Shown: one piece after another, positions 10,364 through 20,169 of the stretch | Numbering within the stretch: position 1 is the first letter of the stretch | Layout of the letters: the number at the start of each line of letters is the position of its first letter | Assembly (NCBI GenBank): GCA_039655645.1 | Contig: CM077343.1 | Span: forward strand, 41,722,083 to 41,786,082 | Direction of reading: 5' to 3' | Source of the DNA: Ammopiptanthus mongolicus | Lineage: Eukaryota > Streptophyta > Magnoliopsida > Fabales > Fabaceae | DNA: 64,000 bases | Notes under the pieces: model-generated | Seen by the model: the letters and a program-made list of their open reading frames with translations, nothing else | Database searches by the model: none | What the model was told of the DNA's origin: nothing | Position numbers and translations under genes: made by a program

Positions 10364-11238
10364 GATACCTCACAAGTGTTTATCTCTCTATTGGCTTTTC
10401 TCACAAAATGTAATTTTCACTCTAGCCTTTTCTCTTTTAAATTCCTCTCAAAAGTCCTTGTAAAAGAACTTGCAAGATTCAATTGATGTAGGAAATGCTA
10501 ATACAACTGTAAGAATCCTAATTTAGCCAACCAATTCAGAATTTGAAGAAAGGAAAACTACAATGACAAAACTAGAGAATTTAAGAAGACAAGCAAAAAA
10601 AAAATTAAAGAAAGAAAGCACACTCAAAAGGAAGTTGATGTGACAAGACTCAAATACTTGTTCATAAACAAAGTTTTGAGCTTGATTAAGCTAAAGTCCA
10701 ACAGCCAAGTAAACCAACTTTGAGAAAGGCTAAAGTTTTTTAGAAATTATTTTGTGGTCTGTACAATTTGCCCCAAATTGCCTCCTTTTTTTTTCGTTTT
10801 TTTTTTTCGGCTTAGGTCCCTGTATTTTATTCTAATCAAAGTATATTGACTCTTTTGATTTTAACTTAGGGACCTTACTTTTTAATTGGCCATAAAAAAA
10901 ATAATTCCAATGCAAGAAACACTCAATTCCAATTTGGTAAGGAGTGAGCAAATCAAATAGCCTTTCTAAGTATGAACATGATGAACACGATGGGAGATTG
11001 GGAGCATGCTGCCCAGAATTTTATTTTCCCAATTAAAGTGTCTAGTTCACTACTTGAAATTGTAAATAATTTGGTTTACTTGAATCCACTTTGAAGGACC
11101 TTTCAATCAAGGTGCAACATAACAATTTGTACACTCTTAATGATGCTCATCAAGATCAAGTGGCTCAAAACTTAAGAACAAAAGAAAAGAAAAACAAGGA
11201 TAGCGCAACTAGGAAAAAGAAATGGCTCGAGGAGCTAG

Positions 11239-11250
11239 CTCTAGATACCA
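11239..11250 (-). other. Primer-binding site of the minus-strand F1n
   Basis: The minus strand reads TGGTATCTAGAG two bases inside the LTR end, matching the 3' end of plant initiator tRNA-Met except for the inserted T in TATCtAGAG that is shared by F1, F1n and C. Confidence 0.75.
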
Positions 11251-11252
11251 CA

Positions 11253-12151
11253 TGATATGATCCAAGTTGGAATCATCAAGTTTTAAGGATCTATCCAAGA
11301 GCTTGTTTTTAGTTCTTATGTTAAAAAGATGAAAAGAATTGGGGAAAGAAGAAGGTGCGGTTGTCACCCGAATATGATTAACAACAGGAAACAACTAAAG
11401 AATGGAAATAACTAAACAAGAAACTTAACCAAACAAAGAATTAAAGTGCAACAACTAAAAACAGAATGTAAATGGCGAAAATGTAAAGAAGAACATAAAA
11501 TAAATTAAGAAAATGGAAGAGGAAGAAGATGAAAGGGAAGGCGCCACAATATTCCAATGGATTTGGAAGATTGATAAGCCAAGGAGGATTCGCCACAAAG
11601 AGATAGAACTCTTTGATAAGAATCAAGCAAGTTCTAATCCAAGAACTTGAAGAGGAGGAGCCAATGCTCAACTCACAAAAATACCCAAATACGATAAATT
11701 CTAATTTCATTCAAAGTTAATGAAATGAGGTAATACAAGTCCTATTTATAGAATTTTTATTCTAAGAAGGTGACGGCTAACCCTAATCTTCTCCTAAGTA
11801 ATGCATAAGGAGTCTATCTTGCCAAAACACAAGCCCAATACAAAGAAAGCCCAAAATACAAGAAATATCCCGTCCAGAATTTCGTCCTAATCTTGTATCC
11901 CGGTTTTATCCATGGTATAAGCCGAATCTCGCCCAAAAGCTTGAAATATGATTTGTAGATAATTTTCTTAGCTTTCCAACGCATCAAAGAACTCATCCAT
12001 CGGATATCTGGATCTCATGATACGGCCAAAACAAGACAGAGAGGTCATCACCAACCCAAATAAAGTTTTTCAACAAATTTCAATTTGGTTCTTCTTGTTC
12101 CATAATTGGTTTGTTCTTCTCTTCAAAGTTGACCATCCTTGGTTTGCATCA
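11253..12151 (-). repeat. 5' LTR of F1n (899 bp), minus strand
   Basis: Plus-strand ends are TGATATGATCC (11253) and GGTTTGCATCA (12151), i.e. TGATGCAAACC...GGATCATATCA on the minus strand. The half next to the internal region resembles the F1 LTR; the other half is F1n-specific. It matches the LTRs at 56125-56977 and 59958-60820. Confidence 0.88.
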
Positions 12152-13439
12152 ACTTAACTTAGAGCTTCATAGATCCTTTGGAATTTTTGCCTCACAGACC
12201 TTGTTGATTTTCATGTTGTGTTGTGGAATTGTCAGTCAACCACTTGATTGGAAGATCTGGGCATAGAGTTTTGAATTCTAATCTTACTTTTGTTCGGAAG
12301 TCAGAATTGTGTTTGTTCTGGCTGATTTAATTTGTGCATAATGGTCTCAAGATAACACTTGTACCACTCTCTTCAAGAGAGGTTGGTGAGGACAAAAGGA
12401 AATTGAGAATCAAAAGAGACCAAGATAGAAAAGCCTGACGAGGAAAAGGAAAAGAGAACCAAAGCGGCAAAAGGAAAAGTGAGCCACTGGAGGAAAAAGG
12501 CCAAGACAGAGAAAAGAAAGGAATTGAGGCACAAAATAGAGTGGAAAGTGGAGAGTTTGCTCGTAACACAAAAGGAGATAGAATTCGATGAGAGTGATAC
12601 TGAAGAAAAAGATACAAAAGAAGGTGAGGAGATTCAGTTTTAGCATTACAAGGAAGCAAACCAATGTTTGCCATGCATGAGTTTTCAAAAGCATAGACGT
12701 TTTACCTCTATGTTACATGGTAACTTGCTTGGTTCTTAATCTTCTCTTTTACTCACTAGATTTCCATGCTTGTTAAATGACTTGCATAACTGTCGACATC
12801 TTTCGTCGTTTGTTTTGAAGAAACAATTTCTGGGCCTGTGTGTTGATGCATGTGTTGCTATTTTCCTTGCCCTAACAATTCAACTTGAAAACCGAGAGCA
12901 CATTTCCAAATCCATAAAATATGATTGCATCTTTAATCTCTCGGGATTTACAATAAGTTTTCAAGGATTGCAAACAGAAATGTCTGAAAATCTTACTAAT
13001 GCACCCATCCGTGCTCTTCTTGTTTCTTCACCATCTTATAAACTTAGCCGTGGTGGATCTCACGAAATTCGGGGGGTTGTTTTGCTACCCCAAGAAGACC
13101 TATTGCTTATGTCGCCGTGAGGCACATTGGACCAAAACTTGAGAACTCGACCTATGCTAATGAATTAAGACATTTGGGAGGACAAGTAAAACCATAAATA
13201 AGTAAGGTGGTTGCATCAATCTTTAAAATGTATAACTCGTGTAATTCCGTTCCATTTGACTTGTTTAGATTTACAAGCCTTGCGTGTGAAGAGTTCTTTC
13301 ACTTTGTATTTGACCCCGGAGGGTGGGTTGTCACTTGGACCTTAACTGTTAATAAATAAAAAAACTAAAGTCTTCATTTTAATGTAGGTATGGGGGTCTT
13401 CAATTCGTGGTCGAATTGTCTTCAAGATGGTGGGGATGG
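12152..13439 (+). mobile_element. C internal region, unit 1 (5' end missing)
   Basis: It begins abruptly next to the F1n LTR at a point equivalent to about 14540 in unit 2, so the primer site and part of the leader are gone. It then contains the Gag-Pol linker relic (from about 12340), the 116-codon accessory ORF, the FDPGG motif at about 13307-13325, an intron-like A/T-rich stretch ending TGTAG at 13387, and the polypurine-like run before the LTR at 13440. Confidence 0.8.
12770..13120 (+). CDS. C-element accessory ORF (about 116 aa), unit 1
   Basis: Conserved open stretch of unknown function, the best plus-strand copy. It contains ...FLGLCVDACVAIFLAL..., a rather hydrophobic segment, and ends ...VVLLPQEDLLLMSP. 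The opening codon is TTG in a run LLNDLHN; upstream in the same frame is a TAA fixed in all units. Downstream, after stops, the frame encoding FDPGG follows. I cannot tell whether it is translated; conservation between units could also reflect recent duplication of the array. Confidence 0.4.
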   Translation: MLNDLHNCRHLSSFVLKKQFLGLCVDACVAIFLALTIQLENREHISKSIKYDCIFNLSGFTISFQGLQTEMSENLTNAPIRALLVSSPSYKLSRGGSHEIRGVVLLPQEDLLLMSP

Positions 13440-13569
13440 TGTGATCCTAGAATCATGGCAAGAGGCAGGCCATGAAGCTAAAGTGGATGAAGAAGCAAAG
13501 TCACTCTCCTACTCCCAAAGACAGCTCGCGGCCATCATTAGAAGACTTGGGATTACGAGTTTCATTTAA
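13390..13569 (+). CDS. C-element tail reading frame crossing into the LTR (59 aa)
   Basis: Small frame MGVFNSWSNCLQDGGDG... that begins just after a TGTAG acceptor-like site, passes through the polypurine-like run and enters the LTR at 13440, ending TAA at 13567-13569. It aligns with NSRSNSPKEGGDD of element A and with the tails of F1, An, D and F1n, so it is the C version of the LTR-encoded C-terminal tail. It probably needs joining to upstream codons to be expressed. The frame after TGTAG fits continuation from FDPGG, but the donor position reads GG instead of GT in C. Confidence 0.5.
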   Translation: MGVFNSWSNCLQDGGDGVILESWQEAGHEAKVDEEAKSLSYSQRQLAAIIRRLGITSFI

Positions 13570-14282
13570 ACGTTTGTAATAATCTTAGGACTTCGATTTT
13601 GATTTGTATTAGGACTTAATTAGGCTTGTAATCCGGCTTAGGATTACGTCATGGAGGCCCAAATGGCTAGAAGGGGGCGTGAGGCTCTTGCACGAGCTTC
13701 CCTCCATTTTGCTGCTTCATATAAATAGGTGTTTGTAACACTTTTGAATCACTTTTTGAGGAACGAATTGAATTTCTCCAAGTGTGAGAAGTGTGGGTTG
13801 AGAGTAGTCTCCTCTCTGGGTTCTTAAGTAGAACCATTGCTAGATTCTTATCAAGAGCTTCCAATCTCTAGTGGGGAATCAACCTAGGCTTATTTATCCC
13901 TTCTTCCAATCAATGGACTCATTGTGGTGCCATTCCCTCCTTTTCTTCCTCTTCCATCTTTTCTATTCTTTAACTTACTTACTTGCAATCTATGTTAACT
14001 CATGCACTCAGTGCCTTTAATTAGTGCTTGATGATCAGTTCGTTTTTCTTGCTTTTTGTTGCAACTGCAATTCTTCTGCTCTTCAACTTTTGAATTCATG
14101 GCTTAGGCTTGAGAATTGCATCCAAGGAGCTTGCATTGTACTTGCTTGCTGTTGGTTGGCATCGTGATCACATTCTTGATCAAGTTTGTTTTCCCTCCAA
14201 ATTTTGTCATCTGACTTTTAGTTCAATTTTTATCGGAGCTCCTAGATAGATGCTACATTTCCTTGATTCAATTAGGATCACT
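13440..14282 (+). repeat. C LTR, unit 1/2 boundary (843 bp)
   Basis: It starts TGTGATCCTAG after GGTGGGGATGG and ends GGATCACT, where the canonical end is GGATCACA. A TATAAATA box is at 13720-13727, followed by the leader-type sequence GTGTTTGTAACAC. It is complete and shared between the internal regions on both sides. Confidence 0.88.
13720..13727 (+). promoter_or_regulatory. TATA box in C LTR
   Basis: TATAAATA 280 bases into the LTR, preserved in the C LTRs at 20797, 52339 and 55541. The LTR at 15831 has lost it through a short deletion (GCTTCATATGTTTG). Confidence 0.55.
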
Positions 14283-14723
14283 TCATCTGGTATTTAGAGC
14301 TAGTCTCTAGGAGCTTCAAATTTTGGATTCGGGTTTGCAGTTTGAAAATTTGAAATTGGCGCCAAAAATATTTTTGAATTTCGTGTGGATTCTTGATCTT
14401 TGATCTTGAATTGTGCTATAATTGTGTTGTTTTGGTTTTTATTGATGTTGAATTGTTCATTCCTTCACTTAGTAGTTTTAATATTTGGTGAAGGAGCATC
14501 AATTCTGAATTCATGTTCTTGAGCATGTTCTTGGTGTCCATCCTTAACTTAGTGCTTGATAAATCCTTTGGAATTTTTGCCTCACCGACCTTGTTGATTT
14601 TCATGAAGTGTTGTGGAATTGTCAGTCAACCACTTGAATGGAAGATCTTGGCTTAGAGTTTTGAATTCTAATCTTACTTTTGTTCGGAAGTTAGAATTGT
14701 GTTTGTTCTGGCTGATTTAATTT

Positions 14724-15129
14724 GTGCATAATGGTCTCAAGATAACACTTGTACCACTCTCTTCAAGAGAGGTTGGTGAGGACAAAAGGAAATTGAGAAT
14801 CAAAAGAGAACAAAATAGAAAAGCCTTACGAGGAAAAGGAAAAGAGAATGAAAGTGGCAAAAGGAAAAGTGAGCCACTGGAGGAAAAAGGCCAAAACAGA
14901 GAAAAGAAAGGAATTGAGGCACAAAATAGAGTGGAAATTGGAGAGTTTGTTCGTAACACAAAAGGAGATAGAATTCAATGAGAGTGATACTGAAAAAAAA
15001 GAGACAAAAGAAGGTGAGGAATTTCAATTTTTGCATTACGAGGAAGCAAACCAAGGTTTGCCAAGCATGAGTTTTCAAAAGCGTACACGTTCTATCTCTA
15101 TGTTACTTGGTAACTTGCTTGGTTCTTAA
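14724..15129 (+). pseudogene. C-element linker relic, unit 2
   Basis: Two overlapping frames (14724-14981 and 14848-15129). The first has NGLKITLVPLSSREVGEDK, the counterpart of the F1 segment just after protease. The second has a K/E-rich run, then KLESLF, the counterpart of KVESLF in F1. The frame change shows a relic. The second frame ends in the TAA that precedes the accessory ORF in the same frame. Equivalent relics lie at 12350-12730, 17102-17417, 29122-29527, 54582-54860 and 61498-61760. Confidence 0.6.
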
Positions 15130-15159
15130 TCTTCTTTTTTACTCACTAGATTTCCATGC

Positions 15160-15369
15160 TTGTTAAATGACTTGCATAACTCTCGACATCTTTCGTCGTT
15201 TGTTTTGAAGAAACAATTCTTGGGCCTGTGTGTTGATGCATGTGTTGCTATTTTCCTTGCCCTAACAATTCAACTTGAAAACCGAGAGCACATTTCCAAA
15301 TCCATAAAATATGATTGTATCTTTAATCTCTCGTTATTTACATTAAGTTTTCGAGGATTGCAGACATAA
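15160..15369 (+). pseudogene. C-element accessory ORF, unit 2, cut by a stop
   Basis: Same conserved start as at 12770, but a TAA at 15367-15369 (in place of a GAA glutamate codon) ends it after about 69 codons. The rest of the conserved frame is still readable downstream to about 15510. Confidence 0.55.
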
Positions 15370-15830
15370 ATGTCTGAAAATCTTACTAATGCACCCATCC
15401 GTGCTCTTCTTGTTGCTTCACCATCTTATAAACTTGGCTGTGGTGGATCTCACGAAATTCGGGGGGTTGTTTTGCTACCCCAAGAAGACCTATTGCTTAT
15501 GTCGCCGTGAGGCACATTGGACCAAAACTTGAGAACTCGACCTATGCTAATGAATTAAAACATTTGGGAGGACAAGTAAAACCATAAGTAAGTAAGGCGG
15601 TTGCATCAATCTTTAAAATGTATAACTCGTGTAATTCCGTTCCAGTTGACTTGTTTAGCTTTACAAGCCTTGCATGTCAGGAGTTCTTTCACTTTGTATT
15701 TGACCCCGGAGGGTGGGATGTCACTTGGACCTTAATTTTTAATAAATAAAAAAAACTAAGGTTTACATTTTAATGTAGGTATGGGGGTCTTCAACTCGTG
15801 GTCGAATTGTCTTCAAGATGGTGGGGATGG

Positions 15831-16659
15831 TGTGATCCTAGAATCATAGCAAGAGGCAGGCCTTGAAGCTAAAGTGGATGAAGAAGCAAAGTCACTCTCC
15901 TACTCCCAAAGATAGCTCGCGGCCATCATTAGAAGACTTGGGATTACGAGTTTCATTTACACGTTTGTAATAATCTTAGGACTTCAATTTTGATTTGTAT
16001 TAGGACTTAATTAGGCTTGTAATCCGGCTTAGGATTACGTCATGGAGGCCCAAATAGCTAGAAAGGGGCGCGAGGCACGAGCTTCCCTCCATTTTGCTGC
16101 TTCATATGTTTGTAACACTTTTGAATCACTTTTTGAGGAACGAATTGAATATCTCCAAGTGTGAGAAGTGTGGGTTGAGAGTAGTCTCCTCTCTAGGTTC
16201 TTAAGTAGAACCATTGCTAGATTCTTATCAAGAGCTTCCAATCTCTAGTGGGGAATTAACCTAGGCTTATTTATCCCTTCTTCCAATCAATGGACTCAGT
16301 GTGGTGCCATTCCCTCCTTTTCTTCCTCTTCCATCTTTTCTATTCTTTAATTTACTTACTTGCAATCTATGTTAACTCATGCACTCGGTGCCTTTAATTA
16401 GTGCTTGATGATCAGTTCATTTTTCTTGCTTTTTGTTGCAATTACAATTCTTCTGCTCTTCATCTTGTGAATTCATGGCTTAGGCTTGAGAATTGCATCC
16501 AAGGAGCTTGCATTGTACTTGCTTGCTGTTGGTTGGCATCGTGATCACATTCTTGATCAAGTTTGTTTTCCCTCCCAAATTTCTCATCTGACTTTTAGTT
16601 CAATTTTTATCGGAGCTCCTAGATAGATGCTACATTTCCTTGATTCAATCAGGATCACA
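15831..16659 (+). repeat. C LTR, unit 2/3 boundary (829 bp)
   Basis: TGTGATCCTAG to GGATCACA, both canonical ends. It is shorter than the 843-base copies because of small deletions, among them one that removes the TATA box near 16107 and one in the GCGCGAGGC region. The primer site of the next unit follows at about 16665. Confidence 0.88.
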
Positions 16660-17591
16660 TCATTTGGTATCTAGGGCTAGTATCTAGGAGCTTCAAATTT
16701 TGGATTCGAGTTTGCAGTTTGAAAATTTGAAATCGGCGCGAAAAATCTGTTTGAATTTCGTGTAGATTCTTGATCTTTGATCTTGAATTGTGCTTCAATT
16801 ATGTTGTTTTGTTGTTAATTGATGTTGAATTGTTCATTCCTTCACTTAGTAGTTTTAATATTTGGTGAAGGAGCATCAATTCTGAATGTCATGTTCTTTA
16901 GCATGTTCATGGTGTCCATCCTTAACTTAGTGCTTCATAGATCCTTTGGAATTTTTGCCTCACAGACCTTGTTGATTTTCATGAAGTGTTGTGGAAACGT
17001 CAGTCAACCACTTGATTAGAAGATCTTGGCATAGAGTTTTGTATTCTAATCTTACTTTCGTTCGGAAGTTAGCTTTGTGTTTGTTCTGGCTGATTTAATT
17101 TGTGCATAATGGTCTCAAGATAACACTTGTACCACTCTCTTCAAGAGAGGTTGGTGGGGACAAAAAGAAATTGAGAATCAAAAGAGAACAAGATAGAAAA
17201 GCCTTACGAGGAAAAGGAAAAGAGAATGAAAGTGGCAAAAGGAAAAGTGAGCCACTGGAGGAAAAAGGCCAAAATAGAGAAAAGAAAGGAATGGAGGCAC
17301 AAAATAGAGTGGAAAGTGGAGAGTTTGTTCATAACACAAAAGGAGATAGAATTCAATGAGAGTGATACTGAAGAAAAAGATACAAAAGAAGGTGAGGAAA
17401 TTCAGTTTTTGCATTAAAAGGAAGCAAACCAAGGTTTGCCATGCATGAGTTTTCAAAAGCGTAGACGTTCTATCTCTATGTTATATGGTAACTTGCTTGG
17501 TTCTTAATCTTCTCTTTTACTCACTAGATTTCCATGCTTGTTAAATGACTTTCATAACTCTCGACATCTTTCGTCGTTTGTTTTGAAGAAA

Positions 17592-18478
17592 TGATGATAA
17601 CCAAATGGTGAGGTTGCCTTTTGAAGATCTTATAGTTGAATTTCAAGCATGATAATTTCGTGCTCTTTGTATAGGAACAAAATGAAACAACATAAAAGAG
17701 AAGAAATTAAGAAAATGGAAAGAAAGAGATGATGAAGGCGCCACAAACCAAAAAGGTTTGATAAGCCAAGTGATGTTCGCCACAAGAAACTTGGATTCTT
17801 GATAAGAACTAAGTTTGGTTCAACCAAGAACCTAAGAGAACAATTCTCTCACAAATGGAATTAATCCAAATTCAACATCCAAGTTGTATTACTCATCATA
17901 TCAGGCTCATACATATAGGAATTGGGACTGTCAAGAGTTGGCTTACACAAGTCATCATAAGATTCCATAACCCCCCTAATAGCTATCATGAATATGCCAC
18001 TAATTGATGAAATGATGACAACAATAAGTGGCTTCCTAAAAACATAACCATTCTAATAAAAACCAACTAATAAAGATGAGTCATAACTACAAGGAGTTAC
18101 TTTTGGCATGCAAGCCGAAAGATTCCTCCACTAAGGAAGCTAACAAACTCATGTAACTTATGGAAACCAAAAGACTAATAAAAATCAAAACCAAATCCGT
18201 CCAGAATTTTGTCTTCAACTTCCAGCCCATTTTCCAGCATGATAGATGCCGAATTTGGTCAAGAAGCCTGAAATATAATTTGTAGAAAATTTTGTTATCT
18301 TTCTAATGCATCAAGAAACACATAATTTGGACTTCTGTAGATTCTGATTCATCCAAAACAAGACAGACAAGTAATTTTCAATAAAAATAAGAATTTCTGT
18401 AAATAGCAATTTTGTTCTTCCTTTTTCATTTCAGGCTTCATAATTCTTGTCAAGGGTGTCCATTCTAGATTCACATCA
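17592..18478 (-). repeat. 3' LTR of D (887 bp)
   Basis: Plus-strand ends are TGATGATAACC and TTCACATCA. It carries about 310 bases near its left end that the 5' LTR lacks. The remainder matches 19670-20169 closely. Confidence 0.85.
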
Positions 18479-18513
18479 TTCCCTCCCTCTTGAAGAGAGT
18501 TCGACCTCGAATT

Positions 18514-19203
18514 TCAAGCTCCAATACCTCCAGGGTCGAAAATAAGTATAAAGAACTCATCACATGTTACTTCCACATTAGACAAAATTTGAAGTTTGTT
18601 GGAAGGATTTGCTTGCTCCTCTTTTCTTTTGGTTGCCAAGGCATAATTATCTTTACCAAAGTCACAAAAGGTAATCACTTCTTGAGGAGACTCTCCTTGA
18701 TTCACTTTCTTCTCTTCATGACCTAAGGAAGAAATGTTAGGCGAAGAAACAAAATAAGAAAAATCCCAACACTTGAATCCACAAGTCAACTTAGAAGAAG
18801 GGATTAGAGTAGTTGAAGGCCATGACTTCTCTAGTGATTCTATGGAATTGGTCATTGCGTCTTGAAGTACAATGGTTGTTGGGCAATCATCCTCTGAAAT
18901 TTTATCCTCAACCTCCTTCACAATAGAATCAACAAAAGATGGAAAAATATTAGGATTAGAACAAGTATCCATGATGACTTCCTTCACCAATATCTCTTTT
19001 CCCTCTCCCTCTCTTGCACTACTCTCTTTTTCACTCACCTCATTTTCTAGTCTTCTCTCAACATGGACCTCACTCTCTTCAATCTTTTCTTTCAATTTCT
19101 CCTTTTCACTCAAGGCTTTCTCTTTTTCTCTCATCTTAGGTTGATCCTCACTAACTTCTCTTGGAGGCAAAGGAGTAAGAGTGACCTTTCGGTTTTGGTG
19201 CAT
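18514..19203 (-). CDS. D-element ORF with GFKCWD module and FDPGG end, unknown function (229 aa)
   Basis: In order: a stretch like the segment after protease in F1/A (VTLTPLPPREVSEDQPK), a K/E-rich run, then a conserved module (STTLIPSSKLTCGFKCWD, then ISSLGHEEKKVNQGE) and a C-terminal FFILIFDPGG. The module is shared with F1n (57876-59714 and 8624-10363) although LTRs and upstream parts differ, which suggests a selected function. After FDPGGIGA comes TGA and then, in the same frame, NSRSNSLQEGGND entering the LTR. D therefore shows FDPGG and the tail joined without the intron-like segment found in F1n, C and An. No known domain recognised. Confidence 0.6.
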   Translation of the reverse strand: MHQNRKVTLTPLPPREVSEDQPKMREKEKALSEKEKLKEKIEESEVHVERRLENEVSEKESSAREGEGKEILVKEVIMDTCSNPNIFPSFVDSIVKEVEDKISEDDCPTTIVLQDAMTNSIESLEKSWPSTTLIPSSKLTCGFKCWDFSYFVSSPNISSLGHEEKKVNQGESPQEVITFCDFGKDNYALATKRKEEQANPSNKLQILSNVEVTCDEFFILIFDPGGIGA

Positions 19204-19553
19204 AAAAGAGTACTTGGTGCTGCAGTCACGCTTTGCTTTCCATTGAATCTTCCAAGGACGTCCAAGTGACAGTGTCTCATTTTTGTAGGCACCACATCTT
19301 CATATCCATCAACCTTGAATGAAACTAGTACTTGTTTGTTTACAATCATGCTACCCATATTACTAAATTCTGGATCCTCGAGACTATTGAGTGAATATGG
19401 TTGCGGATGCTTCAGAACATGAAGTGACAACTTCTCCACCAAGGTTGTGCTGGCCATGTTGATGTAACTTTTCCTATCAATGGTCAAGCTACATATCTCA
19501 TCATTCACATAACATTTTGTAGAGAAAAGATCCTTCTTTTTTTTGAATTCCAT
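19131..19553 (-). pseudogene. D-element degenerate protease-region ORF (140 aa)
   Basis: It aligns with the protease part of A/F1 Gag-Pol: CSLTIDRKSYINMAS against CLLIIDGGSCANVVS, followed by HPQPYSLN, VNKQVLV and LGRFNGKQ against LGRPWQYD. The active-site glycines after Asp are replaced (D-R-K), so protease activity is unlikely. It starts about 40 bases after the primer site, so no Gag precedes it, and it overlaps the next ORF in another frame. Confidence 0.65.
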
Positions 19554-19603
19554 GTTGGAGACACAAAAACAAATTCAACCAAAGCCTAAGCTTTGATACC
19601 ACT

Positions 19604-20169
19604 TGATGACAACCAAATTAGTGGGTTGCCTTGTTGATGATCTTAGGTTAAGATTCCTTAACCCCCCTAATAGCTATCATGAATATGCCACTAATTGATG
19701 AAATGATGACAACAATAAGTGGCTGCCTAAAAACATAACCATTCTAATAAAAACCAACTAATAAAGATGAGTCATAACTACAAGGAGTTACTTTTGGCAT
19801 GCAAGCCAAAAGATTCCTCCACTAAGGAAGCTAACAAACTCATGTAACTTATGGAAACCAAAAGACTAATAAAAATCAAAACCAAATCCGTCCAGAATTT
19901 CGTCTTCAACTTCCAGTCCATTTTCCACCATGATAGATGCCGAATTTGGTCAAGAAGAGTGAAATATAATTTGTAGAAAATTTTGTTATCTTTCTAACGC
20001 ATAAAGAAACACATAATTTGGACTTCTGTAGCTCCTGATTCATCCAAAACAAGACAGACAAGTAATTTTCAATAAAAATAAGAATTTCTGTAAATAGCAA
20101 TTTTGTTCTTCTTTTTTCATTTCGGCCTTCATAATTCTTGTCAAGGGTGTCCATTCTAGATTCACATCA
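19604..20169 (-). repeat. 5' LTR of D (566 bp)
   Basis: Plus-strand ends are TGATGACAACC and TTCACATCA. The sequence near the left end (GTGGGTTGCCTTGTTGATGATC) resembles the solo LTR at 53704 more than the 3' LTR of D, so the two LTRs of this element differ by more than point changes. Confidence 0.82.

Larger units (their letters stand above)
8638..12151 (-). mobile_element. F1n non-autonomous retrotransposon, minus strand, 3' end replaced by C sequence
   Basis: It has a 5' LTR (12151-11253), a primer site, a leader like that of F1, and a gag-derived reading frame that stops matching the complete F1n (56125-60820) at about 8637. The last third (FDPGG region, polypurine tract, 3' LTR) is missing, and C internal sequence in the same orientation follows. 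This may be a deletion or recombination junction, or an old template switch. There is no target duplication to test, because the left end is gone. Confidence 0.82.
14283..15830 (+). mobile_element. C internal region, unit 2 (complete)
   Basis: Reference copy of the C internal region, 1548 bases. The primer site TGGTATTTAGAGC at 14288-14300 has one mismatch to the other copies. A leader without coding capacity runs to about 14700. The Gag-Pol linker relic, the accessory ORF, FDPGG near 15694-15712, the intron-like stretch and the polypurine-like run follow. No gag, protease or pol. Confidence 0.85.
17592..20169 (-). mobile_element. D: small non-autonomous LTR retrotransposon, complete, TSD AGAAA
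   Basis: 2578 bases flanked by AGAAA at 17587-17591 and 20170-20174. It has LTRs at both ends, a primer site (complement GCTTTGATACCA, 19590-19601) and a polypurine tract (complement at 18479-18496). The internal region is only about 1.1 kb: a degenerate protease segment, a K/E-rich segment and the GFKCWD...FDPGG module. No Gag and no pol, so it must depend on others. The LTR end GGTTGTCATCA is shared with A and An. Confidence 0.9.

Noticed and set aside
12327..12694. Hydrophobic minus-strand frames (…FFSITLIEFYLLLCYEQTL…) opposite the C linker relic, repeated in every C unit
   Set aside because: They are the reverse complement of the K/E-rich relic. Open length follows from A/G-rich composition of the other strand, and copies recur only because the array recurs.
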